NCBI GenBank assembly: GCA_944385675.1
Contig: CALWYD010000001.1
Span: 1-64,000, forward strand
Length of the DNA: 64,000 bases
From: an uncultured Oscillospiraceae bacterium
GTDB lineage: Bacteria; Bacillota; Clostridia; Oscillospirales; Oscillospiraceae
Direction: 5' to 3'
Shown here: positions 27,364 through 36,671 of the stretch, piece by piece
How the letters are laid out: each line of letters begins with the position of its first letter
Numbering within the stretch: the stretch's first letter is position 1
Notes under the pieces: model-generated
The model's input: only the letters and a program-made list of their open reading frames with translations
The model's database searches: none
What the model was told of the DNA's origin: nothing
Translations under genes and position numbers: made by a program

Positions 27364-28074
27364 TTAACTCCTCCCGGGTTCTTTTTTCCTATTTTCTCCA
27401 ATCATCTGGTGCAGGCAGGCCAAAGCTTGGGACAGACCGCCGATCTCGTCAATCAGTCCAAGCTCCACTGCCTCCTCACCATAGATGACGCTGCCCACGT
27501 CAGCAGCCAACTCCCCAGTTTGAAGCATCAGTTTTGTAAATGCGTCTCTCTTAATAGAGCTGTTTGATGTCACAAATTGGGTAATTCTCTCCTGAATGCG
27601 CTCGAAGTAATAAAAAGTCTGAGGAACTCCGATGACCAGCCCGTTTAACCGAACTGGATGAATGGTCATGGCAGCAGATGGGGCAATAAAAGACCGCTTG
27701 GCTGATACTGCCAATGGTACGCCGATAGAGTGACCTCCCCCCAGTACCAGGGATACAGTAGGCTTGGACATACTGGAAATCAGCTCGGCAATGGCAAGGC
27801 CGGCTTCGATGTCCCCGCCCACCGTATTAAGCAGCACCAGCAGACCGTCAATCTGGTCGCTCTCCTCCACAGTAGCTAACAGGGGCATGACATGCTCATA
27901 CTTGGTGGTTTTACTGGAAGAAGGCAGCAGCTGGTGTCCCTCAATTTGTCCTACGATAGTCAGCACATAAATGGTTCCCTGTTTGGTCTGAATGAGGGAA
28001 GAGCCTAAATCCACAATAGGCTGTATCACCTGTTCAAGCCCCTGCTCTTCTTTTCCTGAATCAGCTTCTCCCAT
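27364..28074 (-). CDS. tepA: ClpP-like serine protease, TepA family
   Basis: A 236-aa ClpP/crotonase-fold protease. TVGGDIEAGLAIAELI and GGGHSIGVPLAVSA (likely nucleophile Ser) are followed by MTIHPV, which supplies the His. TepA of B. subtilis is encoded near spoIIIE and has been linked to protein export and spore protein turnover; the same neighbourhood is seen here (SpoIIIE/FtsK, uppP, tepA). Start ATG 28074 with GGAGGGG. Lack of a signal peptide suggests a cytoplasmic location. Confidence 0.85.
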   Translation of the reverse strand: MGEADSGKEEQGLEQVIQPIVDLGSSLIQTKQGTIYVLTIVGQIEGHQLLPSSSKTTKYEHVMPLLATVEESDQIDGLLVLLNTVGGDIEAGLAIAELISSMSKPTVSLVLGGGHSIGVPLAVSAKRSFIAPSAAMTIHPVRLNGLVIGVPQTFYYFERIQERITQFVTSNSSIKRDAFTKLMLQTGELAADVGSVIYGEEAVELGLIDEIGGLSQALACLHQMIGENRKKEPGRS

Positions 28075-28192
28075 GGGTACCCCTCCTTTCTGTCCGTTTA
28101 TCATGTGCGGAAAGAAGAAGTTTTAACCAAGGCAGTTACTATAAACCACTCGCAAATCTTTTTTCAAGGCAAAGAGAGAAAATGCCATAAAA

Positions 28193-28222
28193 GTGGTGGG
28201 CCTCACCTACAAGGCCCACCAC
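28193..28222 (-). terminator. Terminator of the M18 peptidase gene
   Basis: A 10-bp perfect stem GTGGTGGGCC/GGCCCACCAC with a 10-nt loop and TTTTATG on the minus strand, 15 nt after the stop. Confidence 0.85.
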
Positions 28223-28236
28223 ATAGTTCAAACTGT

Positions 28237-29649
28237 TCAAACTGCCTCAAAGACGGCTTTCATCCCCTTAAAAGTCATATAGCAGTCCAGCTTACCTACC
28301 GTCTCAAAGGGAGCATGCATCGAAAGGACAGGCACCCCGGCATCCAGAGTGTCAATGTTGCGCTCAGCCATATAGGCGGCTACTGTACCACCGCCGCCCG
28401 CGTCCACCTTGCCCAGTTCGGCCATTTGCCAGATAACCCCGGCTTCATCCAGAACACGGCGGATATAGGCTACGATTTCTGCAGAGGCATCTGAAGCTCC
28501 CGATTTCCCTCTGGCACCCGTGTATTTACACAGGCCTACACCGTAATTCACCAAAGCACTGTTGCGCTTTTCATACACATCGGCAAAATTGGGGTCGTAG
28601 GCCGCTGTCACGTCGGCAGACAGGCAAAAAGAGTGTTCATAACACACCCGGGGCAAAACCCCCTGGACGGAACACAGGTCGGCCATAAAGGTATCAAAAG
28701 CAGCAGATTTCATGCCGGATACACCCTCAGAGCCGATTTCTTCCTTATCAGCCAACATGCATACAGCAGTTCGTTCCGGTGTATCCAGTTGGAGCAGAGC
28801 GGCCAGAGAAGCGTATGCGCACACCCGGTCATCATGGCCATAAGCGCCGATGAGGGAGCGATCAAATCCGATGTCACAGGCACAAAATGCGGGGACAGCA
28901 GAAAGCTCGGCGGAGATAAAGTCCTCTTCGGTGATGCCGTATTTCCGATTGAGCAGCTCCAAGGCAAGCAACTTTACCCGATCTTTACCATCGTCATCCG
29001 CCAGGGGACGGCTGCCCACCAAAATGTTCAGGCTTTCGCCAGGAATCGCCTCACCAAGGGGCTTCTTGGACTGCTCCACTCCCAGGTGGGGAAGCAAATC
29101 ATCGATTGTAAAAAGTGGGTCACCCTCTCCGTTGCCTATAGAGACCCGGATGACCTGGCCATTTTTCAAGGCAATGACTCCATGGAGTTCCAGGGGAATG
29201 GTCACCCATTGATATTTGCGGATGCCGCCGTAGTAATGTGTTTTTAAAAATGCTAAATCGTCTATCTCATATAGGGGATTCTGCTTTAAATCCAGGCGGG
29301 GGGAGTCAATGTGGGCGGCACAGATATTCACACCCTCCGAAAGACTTTTCCGGCCCATGACTGCCAGCATAATTGCCTTGTCTCGGTTGACGAGATATAC
29401 CTTGTCCCCTGCCTTCAGGTCCATCCCACGGGTATAACGGCGGAACCCAGAGGCTTCTGCCAGAGCGACCGTCCGGTCCACACATTCCCGCTCTGTTTTG
29501 CCTGCATCCAAAAACTGTTTGTAGCCAGCGCAGTAAGCTTCCAGAGCCTCCAGCTCCCCGGGCTGCAGTCGGTCGTAGCCGTTTTTCTTCTCGTAGCACA
29601 GCGCTTTGCGCAGCTGTTCTCCCCGACTTACTTCTTTCTGCTCATCCAT
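28237..29649 (-). CDS. M18 family aminopeptidase
   Basis: A 470-aa zinc aminopeptidase of the aspartyl aminopeptidase (DAP/ApeB) family, removing N-terminal residues in the cytoplasm. CAAHIDSPRLDLKQNP and later DKEEIGSEGVSG and a C-terminal SMHAPFE give the dinuclear metal ligands. Start ATG 29649 with AAAGGAGG. It stands alone between a terminator and coaE. Confidence 0.93.
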   Translation of the reverse strand: MDEQKEVSRGEQLRKALCYEKKNGYDRLQPGELEALEAYCAGYKQFLDAGKTERECVDRTVALAEASGFRRYTRGMDLKAGDKVYLVNRDKAIMLAVMGRKSLSEGVNICAAHIDSPRLDLKQNPLYEIDDLAFLKTHYYGGIRKYQWVTIPLELHGVIALKNGQVIRVSIGNGEGDPLFTIDDLLPHLGVEQSKKPLGEAIPGESLNILVGSRPLADDDGKDRVKLLALELLNRKYGITEEDFISAELSAVPAFCACDIGFDRSLIGAYGHDDRVCAYASLAALLQLDTPERTAVCMLADKEEIGSEGVSGMKSAAFDTFMADLCSVQGVLPRVCYEHSFCLSADVTAAYDPNFADVYEKRNSALVNYGVGLCKYTGARGKSGASDASAEIVAYIRRVLDEAGVIWQMAELGKVDAGGGGTVAAYMAERNIDTLDAGVPVLSMHAPFETVGKLDCYMTFKGMKAVFEAV

Positions 29650-29728
29650 TGAAAAAACCTCCTTTGAGCGTTGAAATAACAATGGGTTCTACTATAGGGT
29701 ACCTTTTAAGATTCAACTCCACTGATCA

Positions 29729-30340
29729 TTATTTATTCCACCCATCTGTACGCAACAACCAAGTAAAAAAAACGCCTGCCTTCTGCTCAAACGCTTGCAT
29801 GGTGTCACAGTCGTTTACAAGTGTATGATCACACTGACTGGTATAATAAGAATCCGGCTTTTGGGAAGAAATCCGTGCGCGGGCGTAGTCCTCTGAAATT
29901 CCTTCCCTGGCCATAATTCTTTGCAGCCGGATCTCCGGGGGAGCTACGACCGCCACTGTGGTGTGGCACAACTCTTTCAATGGGCTTTCCAGAAGGCCGC
30001 TTGCATCGATGGCCGCCAACCGGTATCCCTGTCTGCGGCATTTATCTATCCGGTTCCCTACTGCCTCTGTAATAAATCTTCCCACCACTGTATTTAGTCG
30101 CTCCAACTGCTCCGGATTGTGAAATACAATGTGTCCCAATCGTTTGCGATCAATTATACCCCTCTGGTTCCGAAGTGGACCAAATGCTTGTTCCAAGGAA
30201 TCCTGTAAGTTACAATTTTCCTCCAGAATCTGATGATAAACGGCATCGCAATCAATGACGGCCCCTCCCAGCTTTTTAATCTCGCTAAGTGCCGTGGTTT
30301 TTCCGGCCCCTGAGGGGCCCGTAATGCCAACGATGGTCAT
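29729..30340 (-). CDS. coaE: Dephospho-CoA kinase
   Basis: The final step of CoA synthesis, phosphorylating dephospho-CoA at the 3' hydroxyl. The P-loop is GITGPSGAGKTTAL, followed by VIDCDAVYHQIL and RIMAREGISEDYARARISSQ in the lid. 203 aa, normal length. Start ATG with GGGAGG. Confidence 0.95.
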   Translation of the reverse strand: MTIVGITGPSGAGKTTALSEIKKLGGAVIDCDAVYHQILEENCNLQDSLEQAFGPLRNQRGIIDRKRLGHIVFHNPEQLERLNTVVGRFITEAVGNRIDKCRRQGYRLAAIDASGLLESPLKELCHTTVAVVAPPEIRLQRIMAREGISEDYARARISSQKPDSYYTSQCDHTLVNDCDTMQAFEQKAGVFFTWLLRTDGWNK

Positions 30341-30429
30341 AAAAAGCCTCCCATGTAAACGCTATCCCGGCACGGCCTGTAATATCTAAGTCCGGAACTA
30401 AAATTGGACGGGCTCTACCAGCAGATATG

Positions 30430-31458
30430 TTACGGTATTTCCACAATGTGAAAGCCTGCCGCCTTATTTAGGCGGTTTGCAATGGCCAGGCCGATTCCCG
30501 CCGTGTCCGGACACTGGGCCCAGATAGCAGGGACGCAGGTGTGATCAAAGGCACGAAGGGCATCAAAGATATGCCTGGCCTGCTCCTCCTTATCTCCTGC
30601 CGGACCAAGATCCATAACCGGCCGGATAGCAGAGCGGCTGGTAAACAGAGACATAAATTCATCAAAACAAATAATGCCGTCCCCTGCTCCGGCGTGGGCC
30701 GCAATATAGGCGGCAGTTTTGGACGGCTCTCCGGTTACTACAGTGACCGGGGCCTTGGGGGCATAGTGACGGTACTTCATTCCCGGGGCCTTTGGCTTTT
30801 CGCCCGCCCCCATAAGGCGGGTAACTGCGGGGTCTACTTCTACCTGGCCCAGTACCTGCCGCAGCTGTTCCAATGTGACTCCACCCGGCCGAAGAAGCCG
30901 CGGGGGCGTGCAGGTCAAGTCAATAATGGTGGACTCCACCCCTACGGTGCAGGGACCGCCGTCCACAATTGCGTCAATTTTTCCATTCATATCCTCCAGC
31001 ATGTGCTGGGCGGTGGTAGGGCTGGGCCGGCCGGAGGTATTTCCGGAAGGAGCTGCTACCGGAACGTCGGCAAAACGAATAATCTCTTGGCACACGCTGT
31101 GGCTGGGACAGCGCATTCCCACCGTGTCCAGGCCCGCGGTCACCTGGTCAGGAACCAGGGATTTGCGGAACAAAATCATAGTCATTGGGCCGGGCCAAAA
31201 TTGCTCTGCCAGCGTCCAAGCCTGGGGCGGGATATCCCGGCAGTATCTCCCCAGCCAAGAGGGCTCCGGGATGTGTAAAATCAGAGGATTGTCCTGAGGA
31301 CGGCCCTTGGCCTGAAAAATACGGGACACCGCTTCCGGGTTCAAGCCATTGGCCCCCAATCCGTACACAGTCTCGGTGGGGATACCCACCAGACCGCCGG
31401 CACGGAGAATTTCAGCCGCCCTGGCGCTGTCCAGGGGGGTTAAAAACAGGGTTTGCAC
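30430..31458 (-). CDS. L-threonylcarbamoyladenylate synthase (Sua5 type)
   Basis: Makes threonylcarbamoyl-AMP for the universal t6A tRNA modification. A YrdC domain (GGLVGIPTETVYGLGANG, KGRPQDNPLILHI) is followed by the C-terminal Sua5 domain (SPGMKYRHYAP-like PGMKYRHYAPKAP). 342 aa from GTG 31458, about the length of B. subtilis YwlC; the ribosome-binding site is weak and the start lies 47 nt inside the upstream acetyltransferase gene, suggesting coupled translation. TsaB and TsaE for the same pathway are encoded 8 kb away. Confidence 0.9.
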   Translation of the reverse strand: MQTLFLTPLDSARAAEILRAGGLVGIPTETVYGLGANGLNPEAVSRIFQAKGRPQDNPLILHIPEPSWLGRYCRDIPPQAWTLAEQFWPGPMTMILFRKSLVPDQVTAGLDTVGMRCPSHSVCQEIIRFADVPVAAPSGNTSGRPSPTTAQHMLEDMNGKIDAIVDGGPCTVGVESTIIDLTCTPPRLLRPGGVTLEQLRQVLGQVEVDPAVTRLMGAGEKPKAPGMKYRHYAPKAPVTVVTGEPSKTAAYIAAHAGAGDGIICFDEFMSLFTSRSAIRPVMDLGPAGDKEEQARHIFDALRAFDHTCVPAIWAQCPDTAGIGLAIANRLNKAAGFHIVEIP

Positions 31459-32008
31459 AACCGCAACACTTCTCTTTCTCCAGTACTGTCTTTTGGACCG
31501 TAAAGATGAGATGAGGCATGTCCATACCGAAGTAATGTTTAACAAAGCATCCCTGCATCTGCATCCCCATGCGCTTGGCTACTGCCTGGGAGGGCAAGTT
31601 ATTATTCCGGATGATGGAACAAACCTCATGAAATCCAAGAATTTCAAAGGCATAATTCCGACAGGCCCGCGCAGCTTCCGTCGCATAGCCCTTATGCCAA
31701 ACAGTTTTTTTCAACAGATAGCCTACCTCAGGCAGCTGCCGCCCATCGCCCAAAGATTGCCAGGTAATGCCGCATTGCCCCACCATCTCACCTGAGGTAC
31801 GTTCTACCACAGCCCATAGGCCAAATCCATCACGGCGATAGCGCTCCTGCTGCCGGCGTAGCCAATCCCATGCCTCCTGAAGAGAAAATGCATGTTCATA
31901 AGCATACATGACCTCAGGGTCCTGGAGTATCCTGCATAAAGCAGGAAAGTCACCATCTATCATCTCTCTGAGCAGCAGCCTAGTGGTGGTAAGAATCACC
32001 CCTTGCAT
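31412..32008 (-). CDS. GNAT family N-acetyltransferase (RimJ/RimL-like)
   Basis: A 198-aa acetyl-CoA-dependent acetyltransferase. TTTRLLLREMIDGDFPALC is the typical start, VGYLLKKTVWHKGYATEAA is the acetyl-CoA loop, and NNNLPSQAVAKRMGM is motif B. The substrate is unknown. The ATG overlaps the stop of the phosphatase gene (TGATG), and its 3' end overlaps the sua5 start, so three genes are translationally chained. Confidence 0.88.
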   Translation of the reverse strand: MQGVILTTTRLLLREMIDGDFPALCRILQDPEVMYAYEHAFSLQEAWDWLRRQQERYRRDGFGLWAVVERTSGEMVGQCGITWQSLGDGRQLPEVGYLLKKTVWHKGYATEAARACRNYAFEILGFHEVCSIIRNNNLPSQAVAKRMGMQMQGCFVKHYFGMDMPHLIFTVQKTVLEKEKCCGCANPVFNPPGQRQGG

Positions 32009-32664
32009 CAGTAACCTAAAATCAGCTGTTTAAGCTGCACGGGTTCCGCCACAATATAATCGGCCTTTTCCGCTTCCAGTTCCCGCCTGGAACGAAATCC
32101 CCACAGTACTCCGCAGCTGGTCAGAGCCCCGTTTTTTGCAGTGCGGATATCTACGTTGCTGTCTCCCACAAATAAGGTGTTTTCCTTCCCTGCTCCCATT
32201 TGCTTCATCAGCTGATGGAGCAAAAAGGGATCAGGTTTGGTAGGACAGTCCGGCAAGGCCCCCTGAACAAAAGGAAATACCCCAGGGTAATAGTGTTCCA
32301 CGACAGGCCTTGCCAGCTGGTGGCCCTTGTTGGATAAAACTGCCATCACCACTCCGGCTGCCTGCAATTCTTTCAAAAGTTCGGGAATTCCGGGGTAAGG
32401 AGCGGTCTTGTCCTCCTTGTGGATATTGTAATAGGGTGTAAACTCTTCCTCCATTACCTTCTGAACCAGAGCCGGCTGTCGGGCTTGTTCGGGAAACAGG
32501 CGCTCTACCAGCCGTCCAATACCGTTGCCCACAAAATATTTGTATTCCTCCACCGTATGAACAGGCCAGCCGTGGAGCTTACAGACATGATTGCCCGCAT
32601 CAGCCAAGTCCTCAATGGTATTGAGCAATGTGCCATCCAAGTCAAATATCACGTACGGAAACAT
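32008..32664 (-). CDS. HAD hydrolase, phosphoglycolate phosphatase-like
   Basis: A 218-aa HAD phosphatase. Motif I FDLDGTLLNT is at residues 7-16, motif II AVLSNKG, motif III with KPDP, and motif IV FVGDSNVDIRTA. The alpha-helical cap is between motifs I and II. The substrate cannot be fixed from sequence; phosphoglycolate or pyrophosphate are the usual ones in this clade. Start ATG with AGAAGG. Confidence 0.88.
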   Translation of the reverse strand: MFPYVIFDLDGTLLNTIEDLADAGNHVCKLHGWPVHTVEEYKYFVGNGIGRLVERLFPEQARQPALVQKVMEEEFTPYYNIHKEDKTAPYPGIPELLKELQAAGVVMAVLSNKGHQLARPVVEHYYPGVFPFVQGALPDCPTKPDPFLLHQLMKQMGAGKENTLFVGDSNVDIRTAKNGALTSCGVLWGFRSRRELEAEKADYIVAEPVQLKQLILGY

Positions 32665-32678
32665 ATGTGAATCCTTCT

Positions 32679-32948
32679 CTATTCATAAATGCCGATTTCC
32701 ATGCCGCCGATTTCAATTAACGTATCCTGGGCAAAGCCCTCCCGCTGGAGATAAGCTTTGATAGCCATTTGGGCGTATTTGGGGTTGATGGTCTCATCCT
32801 CCAAATCCAAATCCAGCCGACCGCCTCGTTCATCTCCGGTTCCGCCGCATACCAGACCGTGGCTGTCCATCACCTGGTTTAGCTCCTCTACCAGGTCAGG
32901 CAGTTGCTTTCCATGGGGCAGAGATGAATAGTGAATAAATAAATCCAT
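32679..32948 (-). CDS. Small conserved-looking acidic protein, unknown function
   Basis: An 89-aa soluble protein I do not recognise. It begins MDLFIHYSSLPHGKQLPDL behind a strong GAGGAGG site, has a G-rich turn (GGTGDERGGRLDLDLEDE) and a C-terminal IGGMEIGIYE. No membrane segment, Cys motif or signal peptide. It is tucked between gph-like and prfA genes with short spacers (14 and 41 nt), so it is probably cotranscribed with prfA. Composition looks like a real protein, with no low-complexity stretches. Confidence 0.7.
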   Translation of the reverse strand: MDLFIHYSSLPHGKQLPDLVEELNQVMDSHGLVCGGTGDERGGRLDLDLEDETINPKYAQMAIKAYLQREGFAQDTLIEIGGMEIGIYE

Positions 32949-32989
32949 ATCTTGTTCCTCCTCTTTACACACCAATATCCGGCAGCCCG

Positions 32990-34048
32990 TCAATTCCCGT
33001 CCTTCAAGCGCTGGGCCTGATCTGCCGCTGCCAGCGCGTCAATCAGTTCGTCCAGCCCGCCGTTTATCACACTATCAATTTTATAGAGCGTCAAGCCAAT
33101 GCGGTGGTCGGTCACCCGCCCTTGAGGAAAGTTATATGTCCGAATACGCTCGTTGCGCATGCCTGTCCCCACTTGGTTTCTGCGCTGCTGAGTGTACTGA
33201 CTGGAAATTTTCTCTTGTTCCGCTTCATAGAGCCTTGAAGCAAGTATCCGCATAGCCTTGTCACGGTTCTGGAATTGGCTGCGCTCCTGCTGACACTCCA
33301 CCACTGTACCGGTAGGGTGGTGAATGAGCCGGACTGCTGAGGATGTCTTATTGACATGCTGCCCACCCGCTCCAGAAGACCGGAAAACCTGCATCTCAAT
33401 GTCGGCAGGATTGAGCTGTACGTCCACTGCCTCCATCTCTGGAAGGACAGCCACTGTAGCGGTGGAGGTGTGAATCCGCCCCCCGGACTCAGTTTCCGGA
33501 ACCCGCTGTACCCGGTGTACGCCGCTCTCGTACTTCAAACGGGAATAGGCGCCCCCTCCCTCTATTGTAAAGGAAATTTCCTTTATTCCGCCCAGTTCTG
33601 TTTCACTAACAGAATCAACTTCCGTTCTCCAGCCCTTGGATTCAGCGTACATGGAGTACATGCGGTAAAGGGTATGGGCAAACAGGGCGGCCTCTTCTCC
33701 CCCAACCCCTGCCCGGATCTCCAAGATTACATTTTTTTCATCGTTGGGATCTTTAGGGAGCAGGAGGATCTGCAGCTCCTGCTCCAGACGTTCCAAATCC
33801 TGGTTGGCCTGGTGTAATTCTTCTTGGGCCAACTCCCGCATTTCTGGGTCCGTCAACAGTTCCTGGGCCTGTTCCCGGTCCTCCTGCCTACGTCGGTATG
33901 TGCGGTAGGTCTCCACAAGGGGCTGCAGTTCAGTCTGCTCTTTATTCAGTTTGGCCACCTGGTCGGGATCATCGTAGGTCTCCGGTGTGGCCAGTCGGGC
34001 CTCAATTTGGCTGTACTTTGCCTCGATGGCGGAAAGCTTATCCAGCAT
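32990..34048 (-). CDS. prfA: Peptide chain release factor 1
   Basis: Recognises UAA and UAG and triggers peptide release. RSSGAGGQHVNKTSSAVRL holds the catalytic GGQ, and RVQRVPETESGGRIHTS contains the PxT-type codon-recognition tripeptide (PET) that marks RF1 and not RF2. 352 aa. Start ATG after CAGGAGG. Confidence 0.97.
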   Translation of the reverse strand: MLDKLSAIEAKYSQIEARLATPETYDDPDQVAKLNKEQTELQPLVETYRTYRRRQEDREQAQELLTDPEMRELAQEELHQANQDLERLEQELQILLLPKDPNDEKNVILEIRAGVGGEEAALFAHTLYRMYSMYAESKGWRTEVDSVSETELGGIKEISFTIEGGGAYSRLKYESGVHRVQRVPETESGGRIHTSTATVAVLPEMEAVDVQLNPADIEMQVFRSSGAGGQHVNKTSSAVRLIHHPTGTVVECQQERSQFQNRDKAMRILASRLYEAEQEKISSQYTQQRRNQVGTGMRNERIRTYNFPQGRVTDHRIGLTLYKIDSVINGGLDELIDALAAADQAQRLKDGN

Positions 34049-34087
34049 GAATTTCCTCCTGCTCTATGGAGAACATGTTAATCCTAC

Positions 34088-34726
34088 TTAGCGGTCAAAC
34101 AGAAAAGATTTAACCAGGGCCAGCGGTTCCCGGACATACATTTTCAGCCGGGAGGGGAGATGACTGGAAGGGGCGGCTAAAGTGGATATCTCCTGGAATC
34201 CGGCCCGTTGGGCCAGCATTCTGGCTCGGGTAAGGTGAAAGCCGTTGGAGACCACTAAAATTTCAGTCTCTTCCAGGTCATATCCCAGTTCCTCCAGCAT
34301 CTGGGCAGTAAACTGAAAATTTTGGGCGGTGTTGTGGGATTGGTCTTCCAAAAGGACGGCATCCTCTTCCACCCCACCAGCTATCAGATAGTCGGCCATG
34401 GCCCGAGCCTCGGTGGTGGGTTCATCCGGGCCCTGCCCTCCGGAAACAACTACAGTCAGCCCGGGGTGGTCCTCCAGATAGTCCAGTGCCTCGTCCAGAC
34501 GGTCTTGGAGCAGCACCGAGGGACCCCACGGGTGTACCTGACAACCCAACACCACCATCACTTGAGGTGTTCCGGCAATGTGGTCATAGGCACCGTATAA
34601 CACTACGCCCAGAAGTGAGGAGAAGGATATTACGCCAGCTAAAATCAGCGCTAGAAAAATTTTAACCCAGCGCTGCCTCCCCCGTCCTTTATAGCTTGCC
34701 ACGTCTATTTTTTTCCGCTCACTCAC
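34088..34726 (-). CDS. YdcF/SanA family membrane protein (DUF218)
   Basis: A 212-aa protein with one N-terminal helix (about residues 24-46) and an extracellular DUF218 domain. VMVVLGCQVHPWGPS, VVVSGGQGPDEPTTEA and ILVVSNGFHLTRARMLA are the family motifs. E. coli SanA and YdcF affect envelope integrity; the biochemical activity is not settled. The start GTG overlaps the stop of the ABC-F gene by 4 nt. Confidence 0.9.
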   Translation of the reverse strand: MSERKKIDVASYKGRGRQRWVKIFLALILAGVISFSSLLGVVLYGAYDHIAGTPQVMVVLGCQVHPWGPSVLLQDRLDEALDYLEDHPGLTVVVSGGQGPDEPTTEARAMADYLIAGGVEEDAVLLEDQSHNTAQNFQFTAQMLEELGYDLEETEILVVSNGFHLTRARMLAQRAGFQEISTLAAPSSHLPSRLKMYVREPLALVKSFLFDR

Positions 34727-36624
34727 CCTTTAGCCTCCTCCAGCTGGGCAGACAGCGCTTCCCAGGTTCCGTAGAGTTTTAAAATCTCTTCCTCCAGTGC
34801 CTCCCGCTGCTCATACAGTTCCTGAAGCTTCAGATAGTCGGAGGAAGCCTGGTCAATCTGCAAGCCTAAATCATACATCTGCTCCTCAGCCTTGGCCACC
34901 GCCCGCTCAGCGGCAGCCACTTCCTTTTCCAATATCTTGGTTCCCCCTGGACGGCGGGGCTTGTCCTTTTTAGGTTCCTCCTTTTGGGGAGGCGGCGCTG
35001 ACTGGGCAGGTATTTGCTGACGCTGCCGGGCTGCCAGGTATTCCTGATAGGTACCTTTAAAGTCTGTAATTCGTCCTTCCTCCAGCATCCAGATACGGGT
35101 GGCAAAGCGGTCAATGAAATATCGGTCATGGGAGACAAACAGCAGGTTTCCCTCATACTCCTCCACCGCCTCCTCAATCCATTCCCGGCTTTGGATGTCC
35201 AGGTGGTTGGTAGGCTCGTCCAAAATAAGCAGGTTGATTTTGGCATCCATCAACATACAAAGTCGAAGACGGGACTGTTCTCCTCCGGACAGGGCCGATA
35301 CAGGCTTAAATACGTCCTCACCCTGAAACCGAAAGGCGGCCAAGCGGTTGCGGGCAGTCTGTGCCGTACAGTCCAAATCATACAACATGGTGTCCACAAG
35401 AGACCGCTCCGGATGCTCAAACTGAATTATCTGGGGCAAATACCCAATACGCACCGTTGGCCCAAGGCGCAGCTTTCCCTGATCTGGCTGCTCCTCCCCC
35501 AGAATGATTTTTAAAAGAGTGGATTTTCCTGTGCCGTTGTCCCCCAGAAGAGCGATGCGCTCTCCCCCTTCCACCTCCAGATTGACGTGGGAAAAAAGTG
35601 TCCGGCCCAAAAACCCCTTGCCCAAATCTTTTACAGACAGCACCTCATCCCCGCGGAACTCCCGTTCTCCAAAACGCGCTTCCAGTTTCCGCTCCTTTTT
35701 GGGGCGGTCTGTGGTGCGCAGTTTTTCAATGCGCTTCTCCATGGATTTGGCCCGGCGAAAGGTCTTGTCCATGCCGGAGTAGGCCCAGGTGCGAAGCTGT
35801 TGAACAGACTTTTCCAACTGCTCAATTTTTGCTTGTTCCTTCTCGTACTGGCGAAGCCTCTCCTCGTACCTGCGCTCCTTCTCCACCGCGTAGAAGCTAT
35901 AGTTTCCCGCGTAGAATTCAGCCCTGCCGTTTTGAATCTCTACAATTCGATCCACAACCTTGTCCAGGAAATACCGGTCGTGGGAGACAGTGAGTACAGT
36001 ACCCTTAAATTTTTCCAGGTATTCCTCCAGCCACTCAGTAGCACGCAGATCCAAATGGTTGGTGGGCTCGTCCAGAAGAAGGATATCTGTATCCTCCAGG
36101 ATCAGGCGCCCCAGGTTCACTCGGGTCTTTTCACCTCCGGAGAGCTTGTCAAAGAGGCGCTGACGCATCTCCGGGGAGATAGATAGGCCGTTGCATACTT
36201 TATTTTTGTTGGTCTGAGTTTCGTATCCCCCAGCGGCCTGAAAAGAAGTCGAAAGCTTGTCATAGCGGGCCAAAAGGGCGGGATCCTCTCCCGCCCCCAT
36301 TTTCTGGGCCAGGCAGTTCATCTCTGCCTCCATCTCCCGCAGGGGGGCAAAGGCGGTATCCAGCACGTCCTCCACCGTGTACCCCTCTGGATAGACAGGG
36401 ATTTGGGAGATGAGCCCCAAACGTTTCCCCGGTGCTACCACTACCTCTCCCTCGTCAAAGTCCAGTGCTCCGGTGATAATCCGCAGCAGGGTTGTCTTTC
36501 CGCAACCATTGGGGCCCAGAAGGCCTACCCGCTCCCCAGTATCCACCTGAAAGGTGAGGCCGTCCAATATTTTGTTGCCAACCTCAAATTCTTTAACCAG
36601 GTTGGAGATAGATAGATCGATCAT
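34723..36624 (-). CDS. ABC-F family ATP-binding protein
   Basis: A 633-aa soluble twin-ATPase of the ABC-F type, acting on the ribosome. Walker A GPNGCGKTTLL and GDNGTGKSTLL, signatures LSGGEKTRVNLG and LSGGEQSRLRLC, and both DEPTNHLD Walker B sequences are present. A charged linker of about 80 residues joins the halves and a coiled-coil C-terminus follows. Resistance and housekeeping ABC-F cannot be told apart here. Start ATG 36624 with GAGG; the longer frame lacks a start signal. Confidence 0.92.
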   Translation of the reverse strand: MIDLSISNLVKEFEVGNKILDGLTFQVDTGERVGLLGPNGCGKTTLLRIITGALDFDEGEVVVAPGKRLGLISQIPVYPEGYTVEDVLDTAFAPLREMEAEMNCLAQKMGAGEDPALLARYDKLSTSFQAAGGYETQTNKNKVCNGLSISPEMRQRLFDKLSGGEKTRVNLGRLILEDTDILLLDEPTNHLDLRATEWLEEYLEKFKGTVLTVSHDRYFLDKVVDRIVEIQNGRAEFYAGNYSFYAVEKERRYEERLRQYEKEQAKIEQLEKSVQQLRTWAYSGMDKTFRRAKSMEKRIEKLRTTDRPKKERKLEARFGEREFRGDEVLSVKDLGKGFLGRTLFSHVNLEVEGGERIALLGDNGTGKSTLLKIILGEEQPDQGKLRLGPTVRIGYLPQIIQFEHPERSLVDTMLYDLDCTAQTARNRLAAFRFQGEDVFKPVSALSGGEQSRLRLCMLMDAKINLLILDEPTNHLDIQSREWIEEAVEEYEGNLLFVSHDRYFIDRFATRIWMLEEGRITDFKGTYQEYLAARQRQQIPAQSAPPPQKEEPKKDKPRRPGGTKILEKEVAAAERAVAKAEEQMYDLGLQIDQASSDYLKLQELYEQREALEEEILKLYGTWEALSAQLEEAKG

Positions 36625-36671
36625 AGCTTCCTCTTTATTGTCATTCCACCATCTAAAATGGGGCATTTACC

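Noticed and set aside
27345..27385. Hairpin around the tepA stop
   Set aside because: Only a 6-bp CGGGAG/CTCCCG stem with a weak TTTA tail; not convincing as a terminator.
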